DNA of 64,000 nucleotides, taken from the NCBI GenBank assembly GCA_947685225.1, contig CANTUV010000026.1, positions 52,661,501 through 52,725,500 on the forward strand, given 5' to 3'. The position numbers and the translations under genes are program-made. This document shows, in pieces, positions 11,652 through 22,872 of this stretch. A model generated the notes under the pieces. That model saw only the letters and a program-made list of their open reading frames with translations. It did not search any database and was not told the DNA's origin. This stretch comes from Garcia nutans (taxonomy: Eukaryota; Streptophyta; Magnoliopsida; Malpighiales; Euphorbiaceae). How positions within the stretch are numbered: position 1 is the stretch's first letter; each line of letters starts with the position of its first letter.

Positions 11652-14177
11652 GAGAGGAGATAAAAACAGAGAAAGAAACAGAACAGTATCAGAGACTTGA
11701 GTTAATAGACATTAAATGGTGAGAAACTGAGAACTGCTAAGTGAATGAGACGTTATTGTTGTAAATTTATAATAATATTGGAAAACAAATTGAGCTTTTT
11801 GAGGCATAAGAGAGAGAGAGATAGTGTGTGTGTTTGGTTTTTATTTAAAAAGAAAAGAATTAGAGAGAGCAGTAGTAGTTGAATTGTGGTTGGTGAGAAT
11901 TCAGAAAGGGGGGCAAAGAATCGGTCAATATAACATATTAAAAAAAAAAGGGTGTTTTGGTAAGTGAGAGAGATAGCAGCGACTCGATGTTGTTAATAGC
12001 TTAAGATTCTTACGTGGCAACACGCGTGGCCACTACCTATAATCACCTACCTCCCTAACATTGCCAGCCAACAACCCCAGCCAACCGATCACTGAAATTA
12101 CCCGTTTCCCGCAATTCCGGCAACATAATCTGTAGAGCCGGCAACAACTTTGAACGCCAACTCGGCCACAGTTGCGAATGGAAATGCAGATGTTCTGCTT
12201 CAAGGTTGACTTGATGAAATATTTGTGTTCACATTTAAAATTTAAAATAAAATAATAGATAGAATTCGAATTAGGTGGTAACATTTGCACCCTTTTTTTC
12301 TTTAATTTGAAATATTTGTCTTTACTTTTTTTTTAACCTGACACCAATAATTTTTTTATATTAATTTATTTCTTAGAATATTTTATTATTGTATAGTTTG
12401 ATTCTTAGTTACAACCATAATGACTATATGCACTCATTTACCAGAACTGGCGAATTTAGTTTGACTTACTTACTAAAATAGTAAATTTTGAGTTATAATT
12501 TCTTTGATGGATTATTAAATTAACTGAAGTATTAAAAAAATTAAATGATGAATTATTATTTAATTCCTATTCCTATAATATGAATTAATTAATTATTCAA
12601 TATCCTTATTTTGAAAATTCAATTTATTAATCCTGATATTTGATATCTATCTAATTATGGGTCCTTCCATTAACTTTTTTCCATAACTTGAAATAAAATG
12701 TAATTCATCTCTATGGGGACTTCCTGTTATCAGATCGACTGCCTGAAATTAGTCACGCATTTACCAAGCTGGTACATGCTCCACTGTTATCTTTAATTCA
12801 CTCATATTATTTAACAATTAAAACTATTTTTTCTCACTTACGAAAAGTCATAAGCAAAAACAATATTGCAAAAACTTATCAAGTTCACGCCATAGTGTTA
12901 ACATCTTCAATTTTCATATAAAGTCTCATGTTTTCATATTTCAACAAGAAAATTAGGGCTGGACACGGATCATATTCAATTAATTTTAAAATATTTTTAA
13001 AATCAATTAGAGTCGACATCTTAATTAAAAATATATATCCAAATCAACAAAATAAAAATAATATCTCAATTGACGGATACCAATTTATTCGGGTGAAAAT
13101 ATATGTAGTTGGATTGGAATTATCAACAAACATATAGATGCAAAATAAACAAATTGCAATTATTAAAATCCTCCTATAAAGTAAATTAAACAAAACCCTA
13201 AATTAGAATCTGAAGATATTTAAATCTTTTTCATAAAATAAATTCAAAAAAATTCTACGTGATATTTGAAAAACAAAAAATCATTATATAAAATAAAATA
13301 AAATAAAAACATTTTATATAATTAGAAGAGAGCAAATACATCAAAGTAGCATTAACTGATGAGGTGTATTTTGAATCCAAAACAACAGTGCAACTCCAAG
13401 AACAGAGGAGATCCAAGCGGAAGCAGCAAAAATAGGCCTATCAAACGACCATTGGCAAAGTTATTGCTTATATTTCAAGGCATCTTTCTGATCCTCATCA
13501 AAAATCTAAATTAAAAAGATAAACCCAAACAATGGAAATAAAAACATAAAATCCTAATAGAAATCTAAAAACAAACAAAAAAAATTAGCTAAAAGGAAAT
13601 AAAGATTTCAAAAAACCCTAACATAAGTTAAAAAAAAATAGACCCTAAAAAAATCACAAAGAAATTGTTAGAATTGATGAAGAATTGAAGAACCCTAGAA
13701 GAAAATTTGAAAATTTGAAGAAATCAGTGGAAAATAATGAGAAAGTCAAGGAGAATTTTAAACAAAAATTGAAGTGAGAGAGAGGAGAGTGAGAGACAAT
13801 TGAGAAAATTTTTAGAAGAGACAAAGAGCAACTTAAAAAAAAGTATGGATAGGGTTGGCATCACAGTTTAGGATATTTATGTAAAAGGAAATGACGCCGT
13901 ATGTAATATAATATACATATAATTAATTATCGAGTGATTTTGGATTGAAGTGGAAATTTCAACACCAAATTATCCAACCACAATTATCCGAAAATATTTA
14001 AAAATCCATTCAATGTCAACCATATACGAAGCACAGACCGACTGAACTTGATCAAAAGTATTCAACTTGGTATAGTTTGGTTGATTATATAATTTCTACA
14101 CAACTCTAAAGAAGATCCCATCTTCCATTATAACTATTTCAGCAGTGGTACTTCTTTGTGTTATGTAGAGATAGAAT
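11652..14177. other. Intergenic region upstream of PHT4
   Basis: This is the putative promoter and 5' leader of the PHT4 gene (11652 to about 12030, with GA-rich and GTGTGT tracts near 11810-11830), followed by AT-rich DNA. A possible gene remnant lies at 13362-13500. No other coding sequence is supported. Confidence 0.6.
13362..13500 (-). pseudogene. Possible small membrane-protein remnant
   Basis: Read on the minus strand, this stretch has protein-like composition unlike its AT-rich surroundings. It encodes DEDQKDALKYKQ, a TAA stop, then in the same frame LCQWSFDRPIFAAS and a hydrophobic segment (AWISSVLGVALLFW) ending QNTPHQLMLL and TGA. The in-frame stop and the lack of an upstream exon suggest a broken or truncated copy. 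An exon of an unrecognised gene is the alternative. I do not recognise the family. Confidence 0.3.
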
Positions 14178-14589
14178 TGATGACAAGATGGATTTCCAGT
14201 ACTGCTCGAGTTGGTACTTGTCAGCTCCTTCACTTTTAAGACAAGGGAGAGGATCGCCTCTAATGAAGTGACTTCGATGCCTAAGTCAGTGATCAGTTTA
14301 TCTACCAAATGAGAGTCTAAAGAGTAAGAAAATGAATCTTTTACCTATAGAAATTCACCCCTATTTATAGCGGGGGGACATAGGACAACATTTGTGCATG
14401 TCAGTGGATTTTTTGGAAGTGACAGTGTTGTACGCCTGCTGTGTTAAAATTTTTTCCGCTGGATATCAAGGAGTTCATAGCTCGGTGCCTCGAAGTCACG
14501 GTTCGACCATGGAGCAATCAAAGAAAGATTTGGAAACATTAGCTTGGTCATATGAGGACCGAGCTTTAGGAAACTAGTGGGTATCATCA
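14178..14589 (-). repeat. 3' LTR of the Tat-like element
   Basis: This 412-bp LTR aligns along its whole length with 18958-19371, with many transition-type differences. On the minus strand it starts TGATGATACCCAC and ends with CA. It is flanked on its outer side by AGAAT. Confidence 0.9.
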
Positions 14590-14606
14590 CTAGTCCCTCT
14601 CCAAAA
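14590..14606 (-). other. Polypurine tract of the Tat-like element
   Basis: The minus strand reads TTTTGGAGAGGGACTAG directly before the 3' LTR, the expected place for the plus-strand primer. Confidence 0.7.
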
Positions 14607-14979
14607 GTCAAACATTTATGTTAGGAGTATACGTGTTAACATTGGGGGTCGGATCAAAACATGTCGCATCGGGAAAGAGGGCGACGCTTTGAGAATTGAA
14701 AGAAAAAAGAGAGGGAAACAAAAAATTCATTTCCCCGTATGGCATTAAATTCCCTGACATCTATAAAAAAGGGATTTGGATAGCTGATACTCTTCATGTG
14801 AACGAAATGTGAGAGCTCGGTTTGTCTAAAAAATTAATATTATTTTTTTAATTTTCGAAACAATAAGCTCGACAGTGGTGGTTCGGTGCTCTGTTATCAA
14901 TCAAGGCTTCCATCTGTTATTGATAGGTGAGCACTTATAATCTTTAAAGTCATATTCTTTTTGTTAATTTAAATAAGAA

Positions 14980-15585
14980 TGAGTTCGGAGAGTGAAAATG
15001 TATCAATAGGCGAGATGAGAGTAAGTGAGCATTACATATAATACAGTGACCCCACCCAAACAAAGAGTGACAGTGATTCTGAGAGCTCTTTGCTTATGAA
15101 ATCAGTGGAGGGTGGTGAGGCGAACTCCGGTATGGGCAGAGGGCCAATGGTTGCTTTATGCCCGACCTTGTTAAATGATGGAGAAGAAGAAGAAGAAGAA
15201 GAAGTGAGGGTCTCTACAGACCGGGCTCAGGTTAAAGATATATCATGTACCTTAACCGCTATAGATTTGCAAGTGATTCGAGAGAAATATAAGATTCCCG
15301 AAGAGTATCAAATGATCCTGCCGAAAAAGGATGTTTGTGGTCACGATGCCCTAGGAGAAAATCAACTCATAATGTATGAGGAAGAATTTTTAGCAAGAGT
15401 TCGGCTCCCACTGCAGCCGTTTTTGGTGCAATTTTTGCGGATAAATAATACAACATCTGGGAAACTGAGCCCGAATGCATGGTGGACTGTTGTAGGGTTC
15501 GAGCTGCTATGAAAGTTGCTCGAGGTAGAGCCTTCCCCAAGGGTTCTCGCGAACTTCTACCTAATAAAGAATTAGTCTAGAGCAT
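14980..15585 (+). pseudogene. Antisense ORF of the Tat element (Transposase_28-like protein)
   Basis: On the plus strand, opposite to gag-pol, a protein of the 'putative gypsy type transposon' family (PF04195-like, despite its transposase name) is readable. The best open part is 15090-15512, 140 codons, with an acidic Glu-rich run followed by IREKYKIPEEYQMILPKKD, LIMYEEEFLARVRLPLQPF and KLSPNAWWTVVGFELL. An ATG at 14980 opens a short leader ending in a stop near 15040, and coding-like sequence continues to about 15585, so the gene is broken. Tat elements are known to carry such antisense ORFs between pol and the 3' LTR; their role is unknown. Confidence 0.6.
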
Positions 15586-15894
15586 ATAAAGATTTTTTAT
15601 TCCTTCAAGCTCGAGCTGGACTGAGGCTTTTTACTGGGAAGCCAGACTCCAGACTCTATGAAAGGCTGAAAATATCAATTTTTCGTTTTGGAAAAGACAG
15701 GGGGTTTTGAGTGTCCAACTCATTAACGTGGGGTTTTGAGATATAGGTTGGCATGCTTTTGACACTTATTACACTTCTCCACTAACTACTTGCATCAGAG
15801 CCCATGGAGGGCTAGAAATATCCCTGCAGCAAAGCTTTCCTGGCAATTGCCCAAGCTCCTTCGTGGCCTCTACATATTCCTTCATGAATCTCCC
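15586..15894. other. Internal Tat-element sequence, non-coding or decayed
   Basis: Lies between the antisense ORF and the RNase H remnant. No readable domain; integrase would be expected nearby but is not recognisable. Confidence 0.5.
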
Positions 15895-16512
15895 TCAACA
15901 GATCATTGCCCTGCTCCTCGGACACCCATATGCTTCAAGGATGAGAGAATGATCTCCTGAAAAAAAGCCCGTCACAAACAGAATACAAGTTGAATTTTCT
16001 GACAATTCTTTTGGCCTCACTGGGGTCTCATAGCTTAGGCACTGGATTACCTCCATGAGAACTCTATGCTCAGGGGCCCCATCTCTTGCAGCAACAGCTT
16101 TAGCCAGCTTGTCAGCTTGTTCTTTCTCTGCCTTAACCATCTGACGAATCTCCCAAGAACCACCAATCTTTTCTAATTCTACCAAAAGCTTGGCTATGTA
16201 CTCTTTGTAGGGCACCATGATGGGCTCCCTAGTTTTTTATCTCCCCGTTAGCTAACTAACTATGAGTTGGGAATCTAAGAAAACATGCAAGAGTTTTGAC
16301 TGGACCTTCAGGGATAGCTTTAGGCCCAAAGTGATGGCTTTATACTCAACTACATTGTTTGAAGCTACAAATTCAAGTCTCGCTGCATATCTTATGTATA
16401 TCTTACTTGGGCCTCGAAGGATTACCCCAATACCAGCACCATCCACACATGACTCTCCATCTACGTTCAGAACCCATGCTTTATTGGGGGGCATTATTAG
16501 AAGAATTGTCAT
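15895..16512 (-). pseudogene. RNase H domain remnant of the Tat-like element
   Basis: Two broken minus-strand stretches. 16252-16512 has WVLNVDGESCVDGAGIGVIL, RYAARLEFVASNNVVEYKAI and LHVFLDSQLIVS, the DG, E and D positions of an RNase H fold of the second, archaeal-like type found in Tat elements. 15895-16218 continues with the linker (VELEKIGGSWEIRQMVKAEK, EQADKLAKAVAARDGA). Frame breaks between them make the product non-functional. Confidence 0.7.
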
Positions 16513-16921
16513 ACAGCTCTGTTACAAAGTCTGTTAAAATCTGTACTTTCATAGCTCATCTAAGCTCATACCAAACATTTAAACCTTCCAAACCTTGCTG
16601 CCTACTCTGCCAGACGGCCTAATGTTTTTGGTCTCTAAAGGATCTTTCTCCAGTATGAATTGGTGCGTACAATGATGGTATGTATATTAAAGTACGGTAA
16701 GAGCATTTTTTATGCAGTGTGGAGTGCTAGAGCCAATTTTTCCAAAGGAGGGTATCTGAGCTCTAGACCATTTAGGACATGGTTGGTGTAATAAATAGGA
16801 TATTGTTGGCTATCATGTTCTTGTGCTAGCATAGAACCTGCTGGTGTTGGTGAAGCTGAGAGGTATAAATAGAGAGTTCACCCTAAACAAGGCGGCTTAG
16901 CAGAGGGGACAAGCTGAGAAA

Positions 16922-17176
16922 CTACTTAATTTCAAGGAATGCCTGCTGGCACTGTTCTATCCACTGAAAGTGCTTAAAGTCCTTTAGGAGCTTATAAAAT
17001 GATAAGCACCACCTCGCTGAGTATGAAATGAATCTCCTCAGGGCTGTAATTCTCCCATTCAATTTTTGCGCCTCCTTGATGTTCCTAGGCAGTTCCACTT
17101 CTATCACAGCCTTGATATTTTTGGGGTTAGCCCCTAATAACCCCCCCCCCCCTCGGTACATCATAGTGTTCTCCAC
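16922..17176 (-). pseudogene. Reverse transcriptase C-terminal remnant of the Tat-like element
   Basis: Only the thumb/connection end of RT is left: ANPKNIKAVIEVELPRNIKE, AQKLNGRITALRRFISYSA and FYKLLKDFKHFQWIEQCQQA. The catalytic palm is absent. Upstream of this block a 12-C run (plus strand 17141-17152) marks the junction with gag-derived sequence, so protease and most of RT were deleted. Confidence 0.7.
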
Positions 17177-18930
17177 CTGCTATGATATGTATAACACCTG
17201 CAGGGACCTTTTAATCAGTTCGAGATGGCTCAGAGCCCATCCCTGGCTGGTCATCATCTCTTAAGGTTGCAATAAACTGTTTGAGTTGACCCTTCTGCAC
17301 TAATCTCTCAATCTCCCTCCTCAACCTTCCACATTCATTGGTCTTATGGCCATAACCTATAAAAATTGCAATATTACCCTTGGTCCATGATAGGATCTTA
17401 CTTCATCGATTTAGGCCAATTCACCTGCGCATTTTCTTTAAGCCAGTGCAGTATAGTTGCCCTTAAGGCAGTCAGGGGGGTGAAGTGCTCAGGAGCCTCT
17501 AAAAAGAGATAAGCACGATGTGAGGTTGAGTAGTTTGGCTGCCTTAGTGAAGTGTAATTGTAGCCTCTCCAAGAATGGTTTGGTTTGTTGGGTCTGAGAA
17601 TGTCTTGCTTTTGGGGATTTTATTTTGGGGACTCAAGCTTTAAGTGTTCATCTAGGGTTTTGAATGCTTTGGTCTGATTCTTACAGCTGTCATAAAGCTC
17701 ATCCTAGAGCCTGTCACTCTCATATGCACGAATATACTTATGCAACCGGGCCATTAGCTCAATAAAATCCTAGGGTGGATTCTTGCTCAAGGAACGAGAA
17801 AATTCTCAGAATTTAGTGTTACAAACCAGTGCTTCCAGAGCTATCTCAAAGTTTATTTTTAGGATTTTACCAGCTATTTCAGTGAATCTGTCTACATACT
17901 CCCGCAACATCTCATCAGGCTTTTGCACAACTTTAAATAAGTCAGCTGAGGTTCGGCCAAGATCAATGGAGGACACAAACTTGTTAATGAAAAGTTCAAT
18001 AAACTGGCTGAAGTTGAAGATTGAGTGCAACTCTAAGTTCTTGTACCAGATTTGGGCATTCCCAGTCAGAGTCTTTGGAAAAGTTTACAAAGGGTAGCGT
18101 CCGAAATTGTATATAGAATAGCAGTGTTGAAGAAACCATCAACATGAGTTTGGGGATCGATTATTTCATCGTACTCCTTCAACTTTGGTACATGAAAATG
18201 AGAATGCACCTCGCTCAGTATCTCATCAGACAAAGGAGAGCAGAAGGTGACATCATACTTCAAAGTTGTTCTCTTATGCATCCGCTTAATTTTATCATCA
18301 ACCAGAGCATTGATGTCTTCTGCTATCATCATTACTCCTTTTCGTTTAGACTGGCTCGCCAGTAGGGTTGAGGGAATAAATATCTGGGAGGTGGAACACT
18401 CGAGGGAAAAGAGCCTCCTCCTAACTCTGTTATTTGGCTCCGGAGAACCTTCTCTTGCCTGGGTTGGTAGGTTAGGTTCATGTCTGAGTTGTGGACAGTT
18501 ATATACTGGTATATGTGGCTCCATATAGTAGGCTGGTGGCGGAGTGGGTGACAATTGATGGTCTGGGGATTGAGTTCGGGCCTGGTCCCTCTCAAAATGT
18601 TCAGGCAACCTTTCCTGCAGATTCTCATCAGTTCTCTATCCGAAGACTCTCATGAAATCTTTGAGGGTGGCCGTAAGTTCTCTTACTGATTGCTCTGAAA
18701 GGTTTGGGGATTGTGCCACATTTGAGGCTAACTTTATTATTGGGGCAAAAGAAGTTGGGAGTATTGCTGAGGCTGAGGTTGGGTTTGTTATAGGTGAAGC
18801 CGTAGAAGATCAGGTTAGGCACTGCTGGGGAGTGTATGGTGGTGGTGGTGGTAACCTGTCACCTGGAGTGCGGGTATGGTTTTTTGAGTTAGGGATTGCA
18901 TTTTGAGTCTTGTTGTCCATTATTCGGGGA
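17177..18930 (-). pseudogene. gag remnant of the Tat-like element
   Basis: Gag starts near 18920 on the minus strand (MDNKTQNAIPNSKNHTR) shortly after the primer site, and is broken into several frames. 18066-18608 has the proline-rich N-terminal part and the start of the capsid-like domain (LKEYDEIIDPQTHVDGFF, NTAILYTISDATLCKLFQ). 17806-18030 continues it (FIELFINKFVSSIDLGRTS, EMLREYVDRFTEIAGKIL). Around 17230-17340 a zinc-knuckle-proximal tail (HKTNECGRLRREIERLVQKG) can be read. Several stops and frameshifts are present. Confidence 0.7.
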
Positions 18931-18938
18931 TTAGTCAG

Positions 18939-18956
18939 TCCATGCTCACCGCACCA
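18939..18956 (-). other. Primer-binding site, tRNA-Phe type
   Basis: One base inside the 5' LTR, the plus strand reads TCCATGCTCACCGCACCA, which equals the 3' end of plant cytosolic tRNA-Phe (as I know it) at 17 of 18 positions, including CCA. On the minus strand it is therefore a TGG-starting primer-binding site. Confidence 0.75.
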
Positions 18957-18957
18957 C

Positions 18958-19371
18958 TGATGATGAGATGAACTTCTAAGACTTCTCGGGTCGATACTTG
19001 TCAGCTCCTTCACCTGCAAGATAAGGATGAGGACCGAGCTCCAGTGGGTAGACTCCGATGCCTAAGTCAGTAATCGATTTATCTACTAAATAAGAGTCCA
19101 AAGAATGAGAAAATGAATCATTTACCTGTGAGAATCCACCCCTATTTATAGTGGAAGGACATAGGACAACATATATGTATGTCAGCAGATTTTCTGGAAG
19201 TGACAATGCCGTATGTCTATTGCGTCAAAAGTTTGTTTGTTGGATATCAAGAAGTTCGAAGCTCGGTGCCTCGAGGTCACGGCTCGACCATTAAGCAATC
19301 AAAGAAAAGATTTGGAAGCGTTAGCTCGGTCAGACGGGGACCGAGCTTCAAGAAACTAGTGGGTATCAACA
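18958..19371 (-). repeat. 5' LTR of the Tat-like element
   Basis: 414-bp LTR, the partner of 14178-14589. A TATA-like CTATTTATAG occurs in both copies (minus-strand CTATAAATAG, near 19141-19150). Flanked on the outer side by the AGAAT duplication. Confidence 0.9.
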
Positions 19372-19376
19372 AGAAT

Positions 19377-21070
19377 CATAAGAGATATTAAAATTTCTTA
19401 GAAAGGAACATGATAAATCGAGATAAAAACATAAGGATTAAATATAAATTATAATGAATTGAATTTCAAATTAGAGATCAAATTAACTAGTTGGTCGTAA
19501 TATAAGAACTAACTAACAATTCAGTTTTCTGCCACAAGGCAATCATTAGTCAATGAGTCTTGCCCCCTGTAACGTTAGTTTTGGTGGCCTGCACGCACAG
19601 CCTTGGTTTATATAAATAAAACTTGTCCTAATTAAATCAGAATCGAAAAATTACTTTTTAAAATCAGACTTAAATTGTAATGACTTTTGATTTTTAGTAT
19701 ATATTAATTATAATTAAAAAATATTAATTATAATCACTTTAAAAATAATTATTAAAGAATAAATATTTTCTTAAATAACTGCAATTAATATTTCTTATTC
19801 TAATTTAAAACTGAAACTAGAGGTGCAGAATCTACAATTGAAAATAAGTTACCGTTGCAATAGTGACATTTTTTAATTGATTTTGCTTTAGTTGCAGCTG
19901 CCACAGTAATTTCAAATTTATTTTTTTTAATATTTTTCCCTTTTTAAATTAATTTCTTATTTCTTATACGTGCCGAGTTTTATTGTATTTGTTTCTTTTG
20001 AAATTTAATTTATTTATAACATTGTGTAATTGATTTCTTATGAAAATAAATTTAAAGAATATTTTTCATATGAATCAAAATTTAAGTTTTTTTTTCTTAA
20101 ATTAAAAACAGTTATTTAAAATAAAATAAAATAAAAAAACAAAAAATCAGAACTATCATTTCAAAACAAAACTAAACTATAAAAAATCCAGCTGTGTTTT
20201 GATTTCACGACAGAGTTCCGAAACGATGAAAATATACATACCTACATCCAATTCGAGACGACATGGTCTGTTTGTGTTAGACTAGCTGAGGGTCCACGCC
20301 ACGCGCTTATAATGGCTGCCAACCCTCAAACATAAACACGTAATCTTATATAAAATATAACAAATTGCCTACATAATTTACAGATTTATGCAATTATTAT
20401 TCTTCCCTTCCTCTTAATTCACAAATTTATGCAATTATTATTTTATATAATATTTATTTATTTATAGCTAAATAACAAGTATTAAGAAAATCCAATTGAT
20501 ACACCGATAGCGATAAAAAAAAAAAATTTGATAGTAACATTATATCTCGATCATTAACCTAACCCAATATAGTCAATAATAAAAAAGGGTAGCTAGCACC
20601 ATTCTAATTTATAAGAGGTCATCACCAACCTCTTTTTTATGGAAATATCACGTTTCAATCTAAAAACCAAACAATTATGAAAATGCTGATCTCAATATAA
20701 TTAATAAAGCAAAAGGTTTGTCTTCTTATTTATTTATAATTCCTTCACTTGCAACTAATTAAAATAAGCCCCGCATTTGTATTTAGAAAATCATTTTAAA
20801 ATAATATTCGGATTTAAACAATTAATATTATCATAATTAAGTATTCTACTATTAAATTATTGATGATATGAAAATAAATCTTCTATAGTTTAATTTATAA
20901 TCAATTAATAATTCACCATAAAATAGAAAAGTTTCCTCTTATTTAATTAATTTATTCATTTAGTTCATAGTTACAAACAAAATTGGAAATCAATTATTGA
21001 TTTAAGAGTATAATATTAAGCTATTTATTTTATATTACATGAAACTAAAAGTTTCGTATGTTGACAACTC
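19377..21070. other. AT-rich intergenic region
   Basis: No coding sequence or RNA gene recognised. The sequence is low-complexity and AT-rich. Confidence 0.6.
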
Positions 21071-21078
21071 CTCCTGTT

Positions 21079-21821
21079 CAGTGGCGTAGCCAGGATTTTA
21101 GATAAGGGGGGTCCAATTCAACTTAAATACTAAACATTAAAAATATCAAATTATAAAAGAAATAAAAAAAATTCCAGATTATAAACTACAAAAAAATAAT
21201 AATTTCAATTTAACTTCATACTACTTTTCTCAAAAAAAAAAAACTTCATACTACAAAATCAAATTAAACATTTCAAATTTATAACGTCCTCAAGTATTCA
21301 AGCCAATTTCTTAATTCATTATTTTTCAAATTTCAATTTATTTTAGCAAGATAAAAAAATTGCAACAAAATAAATATGAGATTAAAAGTAAGTGGTGTAC
21401 CTATTCTTAACTTGTTGCCGCTGTCTTGCTGGTGTCAATCGGTGAAAGAATGAAATTGAAAAAGGAAGAAACTGTTATCTGAAAAAAAAAAGAAAGAAAA
21501 AAGAATTAACGAATAAGAAACGTGAGAAAGAAGAGAAAGAGTCACAATTAAGTTATTCTTGTTTGTTTGTAATGGGCAGAGTCATTGACAAATCTTGTTT
21601 GTTTGTAATGGGCTTGATTAAAAGGCCCAGTTTTAAAGATTAGAAAAAAAAAGATGAAAAATGTTGGGAGCGTGGATCAAAGTTGCGTGCTCTCACATAG
21701 TAAGGCCAAGCTGTTCCATCTCAACCAATGTAATATTCATTCTCAAATATACCTAAAAATTTTTTATTTTTAACTGAGGGGGAAACATGGCCCCATGGGA
21801 CCCCCTTTATCTCCGCCTCTG
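21079..21821. mobile_element. Non-autonomous hAT element, 743 bp, with 8-bp TSD
   Basis: Perfect 8-bp duplication CTCCTGTT at 21071-21078 and 21822-21829. The left end is CAGTGGCGTAGCC followed by GGGGGGTCC; the right end in reverse complement is CAGAGGCGGAG followed by GGGGGTCCC. Both fit hAT terminal repeats. The interior has no transposase. Confidence 0.88.
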
Positions 21822-22872
21822 CTCCTGTTATAAATATATATTTTTATTTAATTAATAAAAGTTTTGGTGAAACAAAATATGTTTTATATCATTATATATG
21901 TTTTATACATTAATTGTAGAAACAAAATAACTGATCAATTCAATTAATAGAAATTGCAACAAATATGAATGACCCAATACCTATTGTCAATTTTAAATTA
22001 GAAAGGGTGATATGAGATTTTAATTGAAGGAGATTATTTTTTTTAAAATGGTGGATGATTAAATTAGCAATTAACAACAGCATGGTTATCAATCGAATGT
22101 CGTGTTCAAGGGTAGGTGAAAATATATTTAAATGTTTCCTTTTCGATTTTCTTTATAATTTTTTTTTCTTTTCATAATACAATTTTTATGATGGGCTGAT
22201 GCCTGATATATGATATCTCATCACTCCGTTTGTTTTACATATATATATTTACATTTTTTTTTATTGAAAATATATTTAAAAATTAGTACTTTTTTTGTCA
22301 ATAGAAAATTAATTTTTAAGAAAATTAAAGAAATTATGTATATATATTAATTCGCTTATCATCAATATTTACTATCAGTGATCATCAATACCCACTAATG
22401 AAGGGCAATCAAATAATTTACGTCTTTTTTCTTTTCCTAAAAAAAAATCTAAATGAAGTTAATTACAAGTAGAGATTCAAAGAAATCGATCAAAATGTTT
22501 ATGAATGACCAGACAGTGATTCGTATGGTATTAAAATAAGTACTTATCGTGTATAATTGGATTTCATTGAATTAATAAATTGATTAAATAAAAAAGATAG
22601 TCACAACCCACATGTCTCTTTAAATATAAAAAAAGGAAAAATAGTCACAAGTCTAATTAAATTTATAAAAAAAATTGGAAAAAATATAATATTAACCATA
22701 TTATGAAAATACAGTTTTATCCCTAAGCAAGAAAAAAATGTACTTCATTAAATACGCAATTTGTTATTTGTGTATGCACATACATCTTCGTCTTTCAATC
22801 AATTTTTATTAAGTTTTATTTTTTATTTTTTTTATTTTTTAACGTAACATTGGTAGTTGAACCACTGACACG

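Larger units (their letters stand above)
14178..19371 (-). mobile_element. Degenerate Ty3/gypsy LTR retrotransposon, Tat-like, minus strand
   Basis: A complete but old and internally deleted element. Boundaries are fixed by diverged LTRs (14178-14589 and 18958-19371) starting TG and ending CA, and by a perfect 5-bp duplication AGAAT at 14173-14177 and 19372-19376. Read on the minus strand the order is 5' LTR, tRNA-Phe primer site, gag, a remnant of reverse transcriptase, RNase H, an antisense ORF, a polypurine tract and the 3' LTR. Protease and most of RT are missing and integrase is not recognised. The antisense ORF between pol and the 3' LTR, and the RNase H type, point to the Tat group (Retand/Ogre relatives). 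LTR divergence, roughly 15-20% by eye, implies an old insertion. Confidence 0.88.

Noticed and set aside
12033..12290. 85-codon minus-strand open frame upstream of PHT4
   Set aside because: Composition is Cys/Asn-rich without domain, and no splice or start context supports a gene.
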